Notes: generated by a model from the sequence alone, not told the origin. A stretch of DNA of 64,000 bases from CAXMST01 sp963700785 (GCA_963700785.1 CAVOYZ010000021.1:1-64000), one strand, 5' to 3'. Shown: positions 53,252 through 62,812, numbered from the stretch's first letter. A program made the numbers and translations.

Positions 53252-54454
53252 ATGCCACGTCGCGGTAACTACACGCTGTTTCACGTCCGCGGGATCCCGA
53301 TCGGGGTCGACTGGACCTGGTTCGCGGTCCTGTTTCTGATCATCTGGCTGATGTCGGGCTTCTACCGGAACCTGCTGGGAGCGAGCGACGAGTCGTTCCA
53401 GCCATACGCGCTCGCCGTGGTCAGCGCCCTGCTGTTCTTCGGCTCGATCCTCCTGCACGAGCTCGGCCACGCTTGGGTCGCGCTCCGCAACGGGATCGGG
53501 ATCAGCCACATCACTCTCTGGATGTTCGGCGGGATCGCGGCGCTCGAGCGCGATTCGAAGAACGCCGGCGAGGAGTTCCGGGTGGCGATTGCGGGGCCCG
53601 CGGTAACGCTGGTGATCACCCTCGTCTGCCTCGGGGTCGGCAGCGCGCTAGAGGGCGCCTCGTTCTGGGAGGCGGCATCGTTCAACGAAGCTGCCGGGGT
53701 CAGTGGCGCCGCCGCGGTGCTCGCCTGGCTCGCGAACGTCAACGCCCTGATCCTGCTCTTCAACCTGCTGCCCGCGTTCCCGCTCGACGGCGGGCGGATC
53801 GCCCGCGCGATCGCCTGGCGGGTGACCGGCGACCGCGGGCGCGCCACCGCCTTCGCGGCCCGGCTCGGCCAGGGCTTCTCGTTCCTGTTCATCGGCGGCG
53901 GCGTGCTGCTGATGCTGACCACGTCCTACTTCATCTCCGGGCTGTGGCTGGCCGTGATCGGCTGGATGCTCGGGCAATCGGCGCGCGCGACGGTGGTTCG
54001 CAACGAGCTCGACCGGCGAATCGGTGACGTCTCGGTTGCGGACGTGATGGACGCGGATCCGGTCGCGATACCGGGCGATGCGAGCGTCGAGATCGCGCTC
54101 GACGAGTACTTCCTCCGCTATCAGTGGCCGTGGTTCCCGGTCGTCGATGCCGGCCGTCGCTTCGTCGGCCTGCTCAACCGCGGCGCCGCCGACGCGGTGC
54201 CGGAGCTGAGCCGCGCCTCGCAGCGCGTCTCGGAGCTGCTCGACCGGGCCGAGGACCCGGACGAGCAGCGGGTCCGCGATGACGCGCCGCTCGAGAGCCT
54301 GCTCGGCAATGACGAGCTGCGCCGGCTCGGGGCGCTGGCGGCCGTCGACGCCGAGGGACGCCTGTCGGGAGTGATCACGCTCGAGCAGGTCGGACGCGCG
54401 CTCCGCGACGCCGTCGGTGGCGGCGAACACCCGGACGGCAGCCTCTCGAACTGA
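53252..54454 (+). CDS. Site-2 protease (M50 family) with C-terminal CBS domains
   Basis: 400 residues. The zinc motif HELGH (LLHELGHAWVALRNGIG) and NLLPAFPLDGGRIARAI, the second metal-ligand region, define the rhomboid-like M50B core in several TM helices. The last 150 residues form CBS modules (VMDADPVAIPGDASVEIALD and PWFPVVDAGRRFVGLLNR), which usually sense adenosine ligands. S2P enzymes cut anti-sigma factors or other membrane regulators; the target here is unknown. Confidence 0.93.
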   Translation: MPRRGNYTLFHVRGIPIGVDWTWFAVLFLIIWLMSGFYRNLLGASDESFQPYALAVVSALLFFGSILLHELGHAWVALRNGIGISHITLWMFGGIAALERDSKNAGEEFRVAIAGPAVTLVITLVCLGVGSALEGASFWEAASFNEAAGVSGAAAVLAWLANVNALILLFNLLPAFPLDGGRIARAIAWRVTGDRGRATAFAARLGQGFSFLFIGGGVLLMLTTSYFISGLWLAVIGWMLGQSARATVVRNELDRRIGDVSVADVMDADPVAIPGDASVEIALDEYFLRYQWPWFPVVDAGRRFVGLLNRGAADAVPELSRASQRVSELLDRAEDPDEQRVRDDAPLESLLGNDELRRLGALAAVDAEGRLSGVITLEQVGRALRDAVGGGEHPDGSLSN

Positions 54455-54480
54455 GCCTACGGCCCGGCGGCGGCTCGGAA

Positions 54481-54486
54481 TAGAAT
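54481..54486 (+). promoter_or_regulatory. -10 element (TAGAAT) of sdhCAB
   Basis: TAGAAT ends exactly seven bases before ATG 54494, so the sdh operon is probably leaderless. Confidence 0.55.
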
Positions 54487-54493
54487 CGCGCCG

Positions 54494-55318
54494 ATGCCGA
54501 ACAACGCCGGATCCGGTGCCCCCAACTCCCAGGCCCCGAGCCTCGCGAAGGCCGAGGGAACCGGGCGGCAGCCGCGGCTCCGCTGGCTGAGCGAGGTCTG
54601 GCGCTCGACCGTCGGCAAGAAGCTGATCGTCGGCGTCACCGGCGTGATCCTCGCCGCCTACGTGATCCTGCACATGCTCGGCAACCTGAAGACCCTGCAG
54701 GGGAACGGCGGCGGCTCGGCGGCGGCGATCGACACCTACGCGGAGTGGCTGCGAACCTTCGGCGAGCCGCTGATCCCGCGCGAGGGCGTCCTCTGGGCGG
54801 TCCGCGTGGTGCTGCTCACCGCCCTGGTCGTCCACATCGTCGGGGTCTCCCAGCTGATCTCCCGCAACCGCTCGGCGCGGCCCGAGGGTCACCGCGACGC
54901 GAAGCGCATCCAGCGCTCGCTCGCCTCGCGGACGATGGCCTTCAGCGGCTTCTTCCTGCTCGCGTTCATCGTCTTCCACATCCTCCAGTTCACGACGCGA
55001 ACGATCGCGCCGACGCCGCTCGCCGCCGGCACCGTCTACGCAAACCTCTACGACGCCTTCCAGGAGTGGTGGCTGGTCGCGCTCTACGTGGCGGCGGTGA
55101 TCGTCCTCGGCTTCCACCTGCTGCACGCCCTTTGGAGCGTGCTGCAGACGCACGGCTTCGACAAGCCGAACCGCAACCCGAGCTTCCGCAGGGGCGCGAC
55201 CGCAACGGCGGTGCTGATCACCGTCGGCTTCGCCGCGATCCCGATCGCGATCTTCAGCGGGGCCCTCCCCGATCCCGAGCCCACGTCCGAGCCGGCGCAG
55301 GAGGTCCTCGTCCCATGA
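54494..55318 (+). CDS. sdhC: Succinate dehydrogenase cytochrome b subunit
   Basis: 274 residues, about five TM helices, the single-chain type that anchors SdhAB and passes electrons to quinone. Possible haem-ligand His are in AYVILHMLGNLK, LVVHIVGVS, IVFHILQFT and LGFHLLHALWS. A cytoplasmic N-terminus of about 35 residues precedes the first helix. The stop overlaps the sdhA ATG. The absence of a separate SdhD fits a Bacillus/Wolinella-type two-haem cytochrome b558 (family knowledge). Confidence 0.93.
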   Translation: MPNNAGSGAPNSQAPSLAKAEGTGRQPRLRWLSEVWRSTVGKKLIVGVTGVILAAYVILHMLGNLKTLQGNGGGSAAAIDTYAEWLRTFGEPLIPREGVLWAVRVVLLTALVVHIVGVSQLISRNRSARPEGHRDAKRIQRSLASRTMAFSGFFLLAFIVFHILQFTTRTIAPTPLAAGTVYANLYDAFQEWWLVALYVAAVIVLGFHLLHALWSVLQTHGFDKPNRNPSFRRGATATAVLITVGFAAIPIAIFSGALPDPEPTSEPAQEVLVP

Positions 55319-57228
55319 GCATGACCCTCGACGCGAAGGTCCCCGACGGTCCAATCGACCAGAAGTGGCGCAGCTGGCTCGACGGCCACCGGCTGGTCGG
55401 ACCGCGCAACCGCGCCGACTACAACGTGATCGTCGTCGGCACCGGTCTGGCCGGGGCGAGCGCGTCGTCGACCCTGGCCGGCATGGGCTACAGGGTCGAG
55501 TGCTTCTGCTACCAGGACTCGGCCCGCCGGGCGCACTCGATCGCCGCCCAGGGTGGGATCAACGCGACCAAGGACTACGCGAACGAGGGCGACTCGATCC
55601 ACCGCCTGTTCGTCGACACGATCAAGGGCGGCGACTTTCGCGCCCGCGAGGGCAACGTCTGGCGGCTGGCAGAGCTCTCGACCCAGATCATCGACCAGGC
55701 GGTCGCCCAGGGCGTGCCGTTCAATCGCGAGTACGGCGGCCTGCTCGCCACCCGCAGCTTCGGCGGGGTGCTGGTCGAGCGCACCTTCTACTGCCGCGGC
55801 CAGACCGGACAGCAGCTCTTGCTCGGCGCCTATCAGTCGCTGCAGAGACAGGTCGCCGAGGGCCAGGCGTCGGTCAACTCGCGGCACGAGATGCTCGATC
55901 TGGTGATCGTCGACGGCCGCGCCCGCGGGATCATCGCCCGCGATCTGGTCACGGGGGAGCTGACCGCGCACGCCGCCGACGCCGTGGTGCTCGCCACCGG
56001 CGGCTACTGCAACGTCTACTACCTGTCGACGAACGCGATGGGCTGCAACGTGACCGCGACCTGGCGGGCGCACAAGCGCGGAGCCGGGTTCGCCAACCCC
56101 TGCTTCACCCAGATCCACCCGACCTGCATCCCGCAGTCGGGCGACTACCAGTCGAAGCTCACGCTGATGAGCGAGTCGCTGCGCAACGACGGGCGGATCT
56201 GGGTGCCGCGCGACCCGGGCGAATCGCGCGAACCGTCCGAGATCCCCGAGGCGGACCGCTACTACTACCTGGAGGAGCGCTATCCGCGATTCGGCAACCT
56301 GGTTCCGCGCGACGTCGCCTCGCGGGCGGCGAAGATCGTCTGCGACGACGGGCTCGGGATCGGCCAGACCGGCCGCGGCGTCTACCTCGACTTCCGCGAC
56401 GCGATCCGCGACAAGGGCGAGGCGGCGATCGCGGGGCGCTACGGCAACCTGTTCGAGATGTATGAGCGGATCACCGGCGAGTCGCCGTGGGAGACGCCGA
56501 TGAGGATCTATCCGGCGCCCCACTACGCGATGGGCGGCCTCTGGGTCGACTACACCCTGCAGACGACGATCCCGGGCCTGTTCGCGATCGGCGAGGCCAA
56601 CTTCAGCGACCACGGCGCCAACCGGCTCGGGGCGAGCGCGATGATGCAGGCGCTCGCCGACGGCTACTTCATCCTCCCGCACTGCGTCACCGACTACCTG
56701 GCCGGGGTCGAGGACTCGGTCGACGCCGCAAGCCCGGAGTTCAGCGAGATGCGGCAGCTGTGCGACTCGCGGCTACAGCGCCTGCTCGAGGTCGGCGGCA
56801 AGACCCCCGCGACCGTCTTCCACCGCCGGCTCGGCTCGGTGATGCTCGACCGCTGCGGGATCACGCGCGAGGCCGACGGCCTCAACGCCGCGATCGGCGA
56901 GATCCGCGAGATCCGCGACGAGTTCTGGCGCGACCTGCGGGTCGACGGCTCCGCGGCCGATCTCAACCAGAGCCTCGAGTACGCCGGGCGGGTCGCCGAC
57001 TTCCTCGAGTTCGCCGAGCTGATGTGCCTCGACGCGATCGAGCGGGACGAGTCCTGTGGCTGTCATCTGCGCGAGGAGCATCAGAGCGAGGAGGGCGAGG
57101 CGGTCCGCGACGACGACTACGCCCATGCCCAGGTCTGGGAGCACACCGGGGCTGAATCGGCTCCAAAGCTGCACCACGAGCGCTTCGATTTCGAGGTGGT
57201 CGAACCGACTACGAGGAGCTACAAGTGA
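55315..57228 (+). CDS. sdhA: Succinate dehydrogenase/fumarate reductase flavoprotein subunit
   Basis: 637 residues from ATG 55315 (ATGA overlap with sdhC). The FAD loop is VIVVGTGLAGASASSTLAG; the FAD-linking His lies in RRAHSIAAQGGINATKDYAN. The substrate region includes LVPRDVASRAAKIV and PAPHYAMGGLWVDY. It oxidises succinate to fumarate. The C-terminus ends in a His/Asp-rich stretch (HLREEHQSEEGEAVRDDDYA). It belongs to the sdhCAB transcription unit. Confidence 0.96.
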   Translation: MSMTLDAKVPDGPIDQKWRSWLDGHRLVGPRNRADYNVIVVGTGLAGASASSTLAGMGYRVECFCYQDSARRAHSIAAQGGINATKDYANEGDSIHRLFVDTIKGGDFRAREGNVWRLAELSTQIIDQAVAQGVPFNREYGGLLATRSFGGVLVERTFYCRGQTGQQLLLGAYQSLQRQVAEGQASVNSRHEMLDLVIVDGRARGIIARDLVTGELTAHAADAVVLATGGYCNVYYLSTNAMGCNVTATWRAHKRGAGFANPCFTQIHPTCIPQSGDYQSKLTLMSESLRNDGRIWVPRDPGESREPSEIPEADRYYYLEERYPRFGNLVPRDVASRAAKIVCDDGLGIGQTGRGVYLDFRDAIRDKGEAAIAGRYGNLFEMYERITGESPWETPMRIYPAPHYAMGGLWVDYTLQTTIPGLFAIGEANFSDHGANRLGASAMMQALADGYFILPHCVTDYLAGVEDSVDAASPEFSEMRQLCDSRLQRLLEVGGKTPATVFHRRLGSVMLDRCGITREADGLNAAIGEIREIRDEFWRDLRVDGSAADLNQSLEYAGRVADFLEFAELMCLDAIERDESCGCHLREEHQSEEGEAVRDDDYAHAQVWEHTGAESAPKLHHERFDFEVVEPTTRSYK

Positions 57229-57998
57229 ACTTCACCCTGAGGATCTGGCGGCAGGAGGCCGGCGCCGACGGCGGCGCCTTCGAGCGGCACGAGGTCGACG
57301 GGATCGACCCCGAGGCCTCGTTCCTCGAGATGCTCGACATCCTCAACGAGCGGATCATCAGCGCCGGCGGGCGGGCGATCGCCTTCGACTCGGACTGCCG
57401 CGAGGGGATCTGCGGAAGCTGCTCGCTGCTGATCGACGGACTCCCGCAGGGTCCCGGCCAGGTGACCGCCTGCCAGGTCCGGATGCGCGACTTCAGCGAC
57501 GGCGAGGAGATCACGGTCGAGCCGTTCCGCAACTCGGCCTTCCCCGTGCTGCGCGATCTGGTCGTCGATCGCGGCCCGTTCGACCGGATCATCCAGGCCG
57601 GCGGCTACATCTCGGTGACCTCCGGGCCGAAGCCGGAGCCGAACTCGCACCCGATCCACCCCGAGATCCAGCAGCACGCGATGGACGCTGCGATCTGCAT
57701 CGGCTGCGGTGCCTGCGTCGCCGCCTGCCCGAACGGCTCGGCGATGCTGTTCACCGGGGCGAAGGTCGCCCACCTGAACTCGCTGCCCCAGGGTGAGCCC
57801 GAGCGCCTGCACCGGGTCCGGAGCATGATCCGCCAGCACGACGCCGAGGGCTTCGGCGGCTGCACCAACCACGGCGAGTGCCAGGCGGCCTGCCCGCAGG
57901 AGATCTCGATCAAGGTGATCGGCGAGATGAACGCCGACTACCGGCACGCGATGCTCGAGAAGCTCCGCGCCCGCGGCGGCGCGATCGAGCCGCTCTGA
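57225..57998 (+). CDS. sdhB: Succinate dehydrogenase iron-sulfur subunit
   Basis: 257 residues, GTG start overlapping the sdhA stop (GTGA). The 2Fe-2S motif is DCREGICGSCSLLI with C further on (VTACQVRM). The 4Fe-4S motif is CIGCGACVAACPNGS, and the other cluster region is GCTNHGECQAACPQEIS. It carries electrons from FAD to the cytochrome b. It is followed after 17 bases by the convergent end of the secreted propeller gene. Confidence 0.96.
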   Translation: MNFTLRIWRQEAGADGGAFERHEVDGIDPEASFLEMLDILNERIISAGGRAIAFDSDCREGICGSCSLLIDGLPQGPGQVTACQVRMRDFSDGEEITVEPFRNSAFPVLRDLVVDRGPFDRIIQAGGYISVTSGPKPEPNSHPIHPEIQQHAMDAAICIGCGACVAACPNGSAMLFTGAKVAHLNSLPQGEPERLHRVRSMIRQHDAEGFGGCTNHGECQAACPQEISIKVIGEMNADYRHAMLEKLRARGGAIEPL

Positions 57999-58015
57999 GC
58001 CGCGGGCGCTGCCGC

Positions 58016-59809
58016 TCAGCCGCGCAGCTTGACCCGCTTGCGCTCGACGCTGCGGTTGTCGAGCAGATCGCCGGCCCGGGCGAGCAGCTTCAGCTCGGCG
58101 CCGCCGGCCCTGCGGACCAGCCGGCGGTCCCGCTTGCCGAGCTTCAGATTGGCGCGGGCGGCATCGCCCGCCTGCAGATCGGTCAGCTTGACGCCGCGGA
58201 GCGAGACGCGGCGACGCTTGCCGTCCTTGATCACGAGCTTGCCCTTGACCCGGACGAGCGGGCAGAACTCGTCCCGGCACTCGACCCGGGCCTTGACCTT
58301 TCGGCCTCGTTGCCGGCGCTTCGCGCGCAGCTTCAGCTTCGGGCCGGCCGCGTCGGGCTCACGGCTGAAGCGGGCGACGGCCGCGTCGGCCTGTGCCCCC
58401 AGGTAGACGGCGGATCCGTCGGCGCTCACCGCCAGCGGCCGGACACCATCGAGCCCGCTGTCCTCCCCGGTGGCGGTCGCCCCGGCGCTCGGCTCGCAGG
58501 CGGGGATCATCGCGCCGCTGATGCAGCCGGCGAAGCTCAGCTTGCCGCTGCGCGGGCTGCGATCGAAGCTGGTCAGCGCGTCATCGCTGGTCGCGGCGAG
58601 CTCGACGGAGCGCCCGTCAGCGGCAACCCGGGCGACCGTCGGGAACTCCATGCCGCTGTCGGTCGCGTTGCCAGAGGTTGCCGCCGGGACCTTCGTGCAG
58701 GCGACGTCGCTGTCGCCCGTCTGGCAGCCGCGGAAGCTGAGCCTGCCGCTGCCCGGATCGCGCGAGAAGTGGGCGAGGGCGCTGTCGCCGTCGCTGACCG
58801 CATAGACCGAGTTGCCGTCGGGGCTGACGCTGACGTCGACCAGCGAGCGCAGGCCGGTGTCGGCGCCGGTCGGGTTGGCGCCGGCGATCGGCTCGCAGGG
58901 CAGGATCGTCGTCTGGCCGGTGATGCAGTCCCGGAACCTCGGGGAGCCGTCGGCGCGAATCGAGAACCGCGCGATCGCCTCATCAGCGTCGGAGACGATG
59001 TAGAGCGAGCGGCCGTCCGGGCTGACCGCGATCTCACGCAACGAGTTGAATCCGGTCTCGTCTGCCTCGTCGGCGGCAAACGGGAGTTGCTCGCAGGCTG
59101 CGGCGCCGGAGTCCGCGCTGATGCAGCCGCGGTAGGTCAGGGCGCCGGCCGCTCCGCGGGCGAACCAGGCGACGCCTCCGTCGCTTGCGCTGACCACGTA
59201 GAGGAAGCGACCGTCGGGGCTGAGCACGAAGCCCTCGGGGTTGTCGATGCCGCTGTCGGTGCCGGCCGCCGTCGCCGTCGGTGTCTTCGAGCAGCCCGGG
59301 ATCGCCGTGTTGGCGCTGATGCAGCCGACGTAGGCGAGCTCTCCCCCCGGCCCGATCGCGAAGCGCGAGATCGCGTCGGCCGGACCGGAGGACGCGTAGA
59401 GATGGGCGCCGTCGGGGCTCGGCGCGAGATCCTCGACGTTCTCGAGCCCTCTGCCGGTGGCCTCGCTGACCGCGCCCGGGACGAGCGTGCAGGGCGCGTC
59501 GGAGTCGGCGCCGACGCAGTCGCGGTAGCTGAGCGCGCCACCCACTGCGCGATCGAAGCGGGCGACCGCCGCATCCCCGCGGCTGGCCGCGTAGAGCGAG
59601 GAGCCGCCGACGCCGACCGCGACGGCGGCCGGGTTGCTGACGCCGCTGTCGGTCCCGTCCGCGGTCGCGCCGGCAACCGGCGTGCAGGCGGTGAGGTTGA
59701 GCTCGCCGCTGAGACAGTCGCGGTACTCGACGTCGCCGACGGCGGCGGAGGCGGGCGCCGCCGCGGCGAGCGTGGCGATCACGGCCGCAAGCGCTGTACG
59801 CAAAGGCAC
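58016..59809 (-). CDS. Secreted seven-repeat beta-propeller (lactonase-like fold) with paired Cys per repeat
   Basis: 597 residues. A signal peptide (LRTALAAVIATLAAAAPASA) is followed by seven tandem repeats of about 62 residues. Each contains a Cys pair near its start (for example YRDCLSGELNLTACTP, YRDCVGADSDAPCT, YVGCISANTAIPGCS) and a core like VSPDGRFLYVVSASDGGVAW. Seven blades suit a seven-bladed propeller, and two Cys per repeat suggest one disulfide each. A Lys/Arg-rich C-terminal beta-domain (KLKLRAKRRQRGRKVKARVE) follows. Not recognised beyond the repeat family. TAGGTT six bases before GTG 59809 supports a leaderless start. Confidence 0.82.
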   Translation of the reverse strand: MPLRTALAAVIATLAAAAPASAAVGDVEYRDCLSGELNLTACTPVAGATADGTDSGVSNPAAVAVGVGGSSLYAASRGDAAVARFDRAVGGALSYRDCVGADSDAPCTLVPGAVSEATGRGLENVEDLAPSPDGAHLYASSGPADAISRFAIGPGGELAYVGCISANTAIPGCSKTPTATAAGTDSGIDNPEGFVLSPDGRFLYVVSASDGGVAWFARGAAGALTYRGCISADSGAAACEQLPFAADEADETGFNSLREIAVSPDGRSLYIVSDADEAIARFSIRADGSPRFRDCITGQTTILPCEPIAGANPTGADTGLRSLVDVSVSPDGNSVYAVSDGDSALAHFSRDPGSGRLSFRGCQTGDSDVACTKVPAATSGNATDSGMEFPTVARVAADGRSVELAATSDDALTSFDRSPRSGKLSFAGCISGAMIPACEPSAGATATGEDSGLDGVRPLAVSADGSAVYLGAQADAAVARFSREPDAAGPKLKLRAKRRQRGRKVKARVECRDEFCPLVRVKGKLVIKDGKRRRVSLRGVKLTDLQAGDAARANLKLGKRDRRLVRRAGGAELKLLARAGDLLDNRSVERKRVKLRG

Positions 59810-59815
59810 GATCCC

Positions 59816-59821
59816 AACCTA
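59816..59821 (-). promoter_or_regulatory. -10 element (TAGGTT) of the propeller gene
   Basis: TAGGTT ends six bases before GTG 59809. Divergent from the TAGAAT at 59885-59890 that probably serves the second SdhA gene. Confidence 0.45.
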
Positions 59822-59884
59822 GAGCCGGCCGGCGGAGCTGTCAAGCGGGGGACCTGGCGGACGGCGCCCGGGGCCCCGGCTGCA

Positions 59885-59890
59885 TAGAAT
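59885..59890 (+). promoter_or_regulatory. -10 element (TAGAAT) of the second SDH/FRD set
   Basis: TAGAAT ends 22 bases before GTG 59913 and 43 before the ATG at 59934. This transcript therefore has a short leader, unlike sdhCAB. Confidence 0.4.
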
Positions 59891-59912
59891 CAAAGGCCCG
59901 CGGTTCGACGCC

Positions 59913-61619
59913 GTGTCAGCCGCGGTTCTGACAATGCCTGAGCACGACGTACTCGTAATCGGAGCCGGACTCGCCGGCCAGCGCGCGGCCCTCGCCGCCG
60001 CCGAGGCAGGTGTCTCGGTCGGGTTGATCAGCAAGGTCCACCCGGTCCGCTCGCACTCGAACGCGGCCCAGGGCGGGATCAACGCCGCCCTCGATGAGGA
60101 CGACAGCTGGGAGTCACACGCCTTCGACACGATCAAGGGGTCCGACTACCTCGGCGACCAGGATGCGATCGAGATCATGTGCCGGGAGGCGCCGAACGAG
60201 CTGCTCCACCTCGAGCACATCGGCGTCACCTTCCACCGCGCCGAGGACGGCACGCTCGGCACCCGCGCCTTCGGCGGCGCCTCGAAGGCGCGCACCTACT
60301 ACGTCGCCGACATCACCGGCCAGGCGATCATGCACACGCTCTACGAGCAGCTGATGAAGTACGCGGACCTGATCGACCGCTACGAGGAGTGGTTCACCTC
60401 CGAGCTCGCGATCGACGACGAGGGCAACTGCGTCGGCGCGGTCACCCGCAACATCAAGGACGGCTCGATGGACCTGTTCAGGGCGAAGAGCGTGATCCTC
60501 GCCTCGGGCGGCAACGGCCAGGTCTGGCAGCCGACCACGAACGCGTTGATCTGCACCGGCGACGGCATCGCCCAGGCCTACCGGGTCGGCGCCAAGCTGA
60601 TGGACATGGAGATGATCCAGTACCACCCCACGACCCTGGCGGGCAAGGGCTTTCTGATCACCGAGGGCGCCCGCGGGGAGGGCGCGCACCTGCTCAACGC
60701 CAAGGGCGAGCGGTTCATGGAGACCTACGCGCCGAACAAGATGGAGCTGGCCTCCCGCGACGTCGTCTCCCGAGCCGAGCAGACCGAGATCGACGAGGGC
60801 CGGGGCTTCCCCGACGGCACCGTCGCGCTCGACATCACGGTCGTCCCGCGGAAGCGAATCCACGAGGCGCTGCGGGAGATCGTGCTCGTCGGCCGCGACT
60901 TCGCCGGCGTCGACATCACCCGCGAGCCGATTCACATCAAGCCCGGCAACCACTACACGATGGGCGGCGTCAAGACCGACATCTGGGGCCGCACCAACGT
61001 CCCGGGGCTGTACGCGGCGGGTGAGGTCGCCTGCGTCTCGGTCCACGGCGGCAACCGGCTCGGGGCCAACTCGTTGCTCGACACACTGATCTTCGGCCGC
61101 CGCTCCGGCGAGGACGCCGCCGAGCGGGCCAAGGGCCGCAGGCACTCGAGGGTCAGCGAATCACTCCTGCGCGCCGAGCAGGGCCGGATCGACGAGATCA
61201 TCGCTCGCGAGCGAAGCGGGCGGCGGGTCTCCGAGATCAAGGCCGAGCTCGGCGCGACGATGGACCGCCACGTCGCGGTGTTCCGCGACGAGGAGGGGAT
61301 CCAGTCGGCGCTGGAGACGGTCGGCCGGCTCAAGGAGGAGGCTGCGGCGGCGGCGATCGACGACCGCGGCACGATCTTCAACCAGGACGTGCTCGGAGCG
61401 CTCGAGCTGCAGAACATGCTCGACAACGCGGAGTGCACCTGCCTGGCGGCGCTCGAGCGCAGGGAGAGTCGTGGCGCCCAGTACCGAACCGACTACCCCG
61501 AACGCAACGACGCGGAGTGGCTCAAGCACATCGACGTCTCCCGCAACGGCGCCGGACCGGAGCTGAGCGAGTCGCCGGTGACGATCACCCAGTGGCAACC
61601 GGAGGAGAGGACCTACTAG
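59913..61619 (+). CDS. Second succinate dehydrogenase/fumarate reductase flavoprotein subunit
   Basis: About 568 residues from GTG 59913 (ATG 59934 is an alternative). FAD loop VLVIGAGLAGQRAALAAAEA; covalent-FAD His in PVRSHSNAAQGGINAALDED; substrate loop KPGNHYTMGGVKTDIWGRTN. It is closer to E. coli-like SdhA/FrdA than to the sdhA at 55315, shorter, and followed by a different iron-sulfur partner. It may work as a fumarate reductase or a second succinate oxidase. Confidence 0.95.
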   Translation: MSAAVLTMPEHDVLVIGAGLAGQRAALAAAEAGVSVGLISKVHPVRSHSNAAQGGINAALDEDDSWESHAFDTIKGSDYLGDQDAIEIMCREAPNELLHLEHIGVTFHRAEDGTLGTRAFGGASKARTYYVADITGQAIMHTLYEQLMKYADLIDRYEEWFTSELAIDDEGNCVGAVTRNIKDGSMDLFRAKSVILASGGNGQVWQPTTNALICTGDGIAQAYRVGAKLMDMEMIQYHPTTLAGKGFLITEGARGEGAHLLNAKGERFMETYAPNKMELASRDVVSRAEQTEIDEGRGFPDGTVALDITVVPRKRIHEALREIVLVGRDFAGVDITREPIHIKPGNHYTMGGVKTDIWGRTNVPGLYAAGEVACVSVHGGNRLGANSLLDTLIFGRRSGEDAAERAKGRRHSRVSESLLRAEQGRIDEIIARERSGRRVSEIKAELGATMDRHVAVFRDEEGIQSALETVGRLKEEAAAAAIDDRGTIFNQDVLGALELQNMLDNAECTCLAALERRESRGAQYRTDYPERNDAEWLKHIDVSRNGAGPELSESPVTITQWQPEERTY

Positions 61620-61621
61620 GA

Positions 61622-62812
61622 ATGGCCGAGTACACGCTCAAGGTCCGCCGATTCCAGCCCGAGCCCGAGGACGGCGTCGCCGAGGGCCCCTACTGGGAGG
61701 AGTTCGAGGTCGAGCTCGAAGAAACCCTCTCGGTGCTCGACGGGATCCTGCAGGCGAAGAACGGCCAGGACGGCACCCTCGCGGTCCGCTGCTCCTGCCG
61801 GGCGGCGATCTGCGGATCCTGCGGGATCAAGGTCAACGGTCAGTCGGCCCTCGCCTGCAAGACCCAGCTCGGCGAGGCGGCCGCCGAGGCCGAGCGCACC
61901 GCCGCGGGCAACGGGACCAACGGCAGCGGCAAGCCGGTGATCACGGTCGAGCCGATGGCGAACATGCCGGTGATCAAGGACCTGGTCACCGACATGGAGT
62001 CGACCCACTGGGAGAAGTTCCGCCGGGTCTCACCCTGGCTGATGCCGACGGGCCCCGAGCCGGAGCGCGAGCACATCGTGCCGGCCGAGGCGATGGTCGA
62101 CGTCACCCAGTCGGTCGCCTGCATCCAGTGCGGTTCATGCGTCTCCGCCTGCCTGTCGATGGAGGCCGATCCCGACTTCATCGGGCCCGCGGCGCTGGCC
62201 AAGGCCTACAGGTTCATCGGCGACCCGCGCGACGGTCAGCACGAGGAGCGCCTCTACGACCTCGCCAACGACCCGCACGGGATCTACGACTGCACGCACT
62301 GCTTCAGCTGCATCGATGCCTGCCCGAAGGGCGTCGCGCCGATGAACCAGATCATGCGCCTGCGCCGGATCGCCGGACACGACTTCGAGATCGAGGACGT
62401 CAACCACGGCCGCAGCCACGAGCTCGCGTTCACGAACAACATCGAGAAGAAGGGCACCCTGGACGAGTCGCTGCTGCTGCAGGAGTCCTACGCGCCGGGA
62501 GTCAAGGGCAAGCTGCTGCCGAGCAGGTCCGCGATCAAGGGCCTGTTCCAGTCGATCCCGACCGCGATCCGCGGCATTCGCACCGGCAAGATGCGCTCGC
62601 TCCCGAAGCTGATTCCAGGCGTCCATCACAAGCTGCCCGGCGATGCGCAGGAGCACGTCGAGCGGATCTACGCCCGGGCCGAGGAGAGCCGCGAGCAGCT
62701 CAACCTCTACATCATCGGCGAGGGCGGAGAAGAGGACGGCGCGCCGGGCGCCGAGGATGTCCCGGCGGCAGCGATCGCCCCCGAGCCCGACGAGCCGAAG
62801 GAGCTGTCATGA
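61622..62812 (+). CDS. Long SdhB/TfrB-like iron-sulfur protein of the second SDH/FRD
   Basis: 396 residues. The N-terminal 2Fe-2S domain has RCSCRAAICGSCGIKV and SALACKTQL. The C-terminal part has two clusters: CIQCGSCVSACLSME and CTHCFSCIDACPKGVAPMNQ. The extra 150 residues beyond a normal SdhB, ending in a Pro/Glu-rich tail, resemble TfrB/SdhB forms that work with a CCG-domain partner. It lies two bases after the flavoprotein stop and overlaps the next gene by ATGA. Confidence 0.93.
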   Translation: MAEYTLKVRRFQPEPEDGVAEGPYWEEFEVELEETLSVLDGILQAKNGQDGTLAVRCSCRAAICGSCGIKVNGQSALACKTQLGEAAAEAERTAAGNGTNGSGKPVITVEPMANMPVIKDLVTDMESTHWEKFRRVSPWLMPTGPEPEREHIVPAEAMVDVTQSVACIQCGSCVSACLSMEADPDFIGPAALAKAYRFIGDPRDGQHEERLYDLANDPHGIYDCTHCFSCIDACPKGVAPMNQIMRLRRIAGHDFEIEDVNHGRSHELAFTNNIEKKGTLDESLLLQESYAPGVKGKLLPSRSAIKGLFQSIPTAIRGIRTGKMRSLPKLIPGVHHKLPGDAQEHVERIYARAEESREQLNLYIIGEGGEEDGAPGAEDVPAAAIAPEPDEPKELS

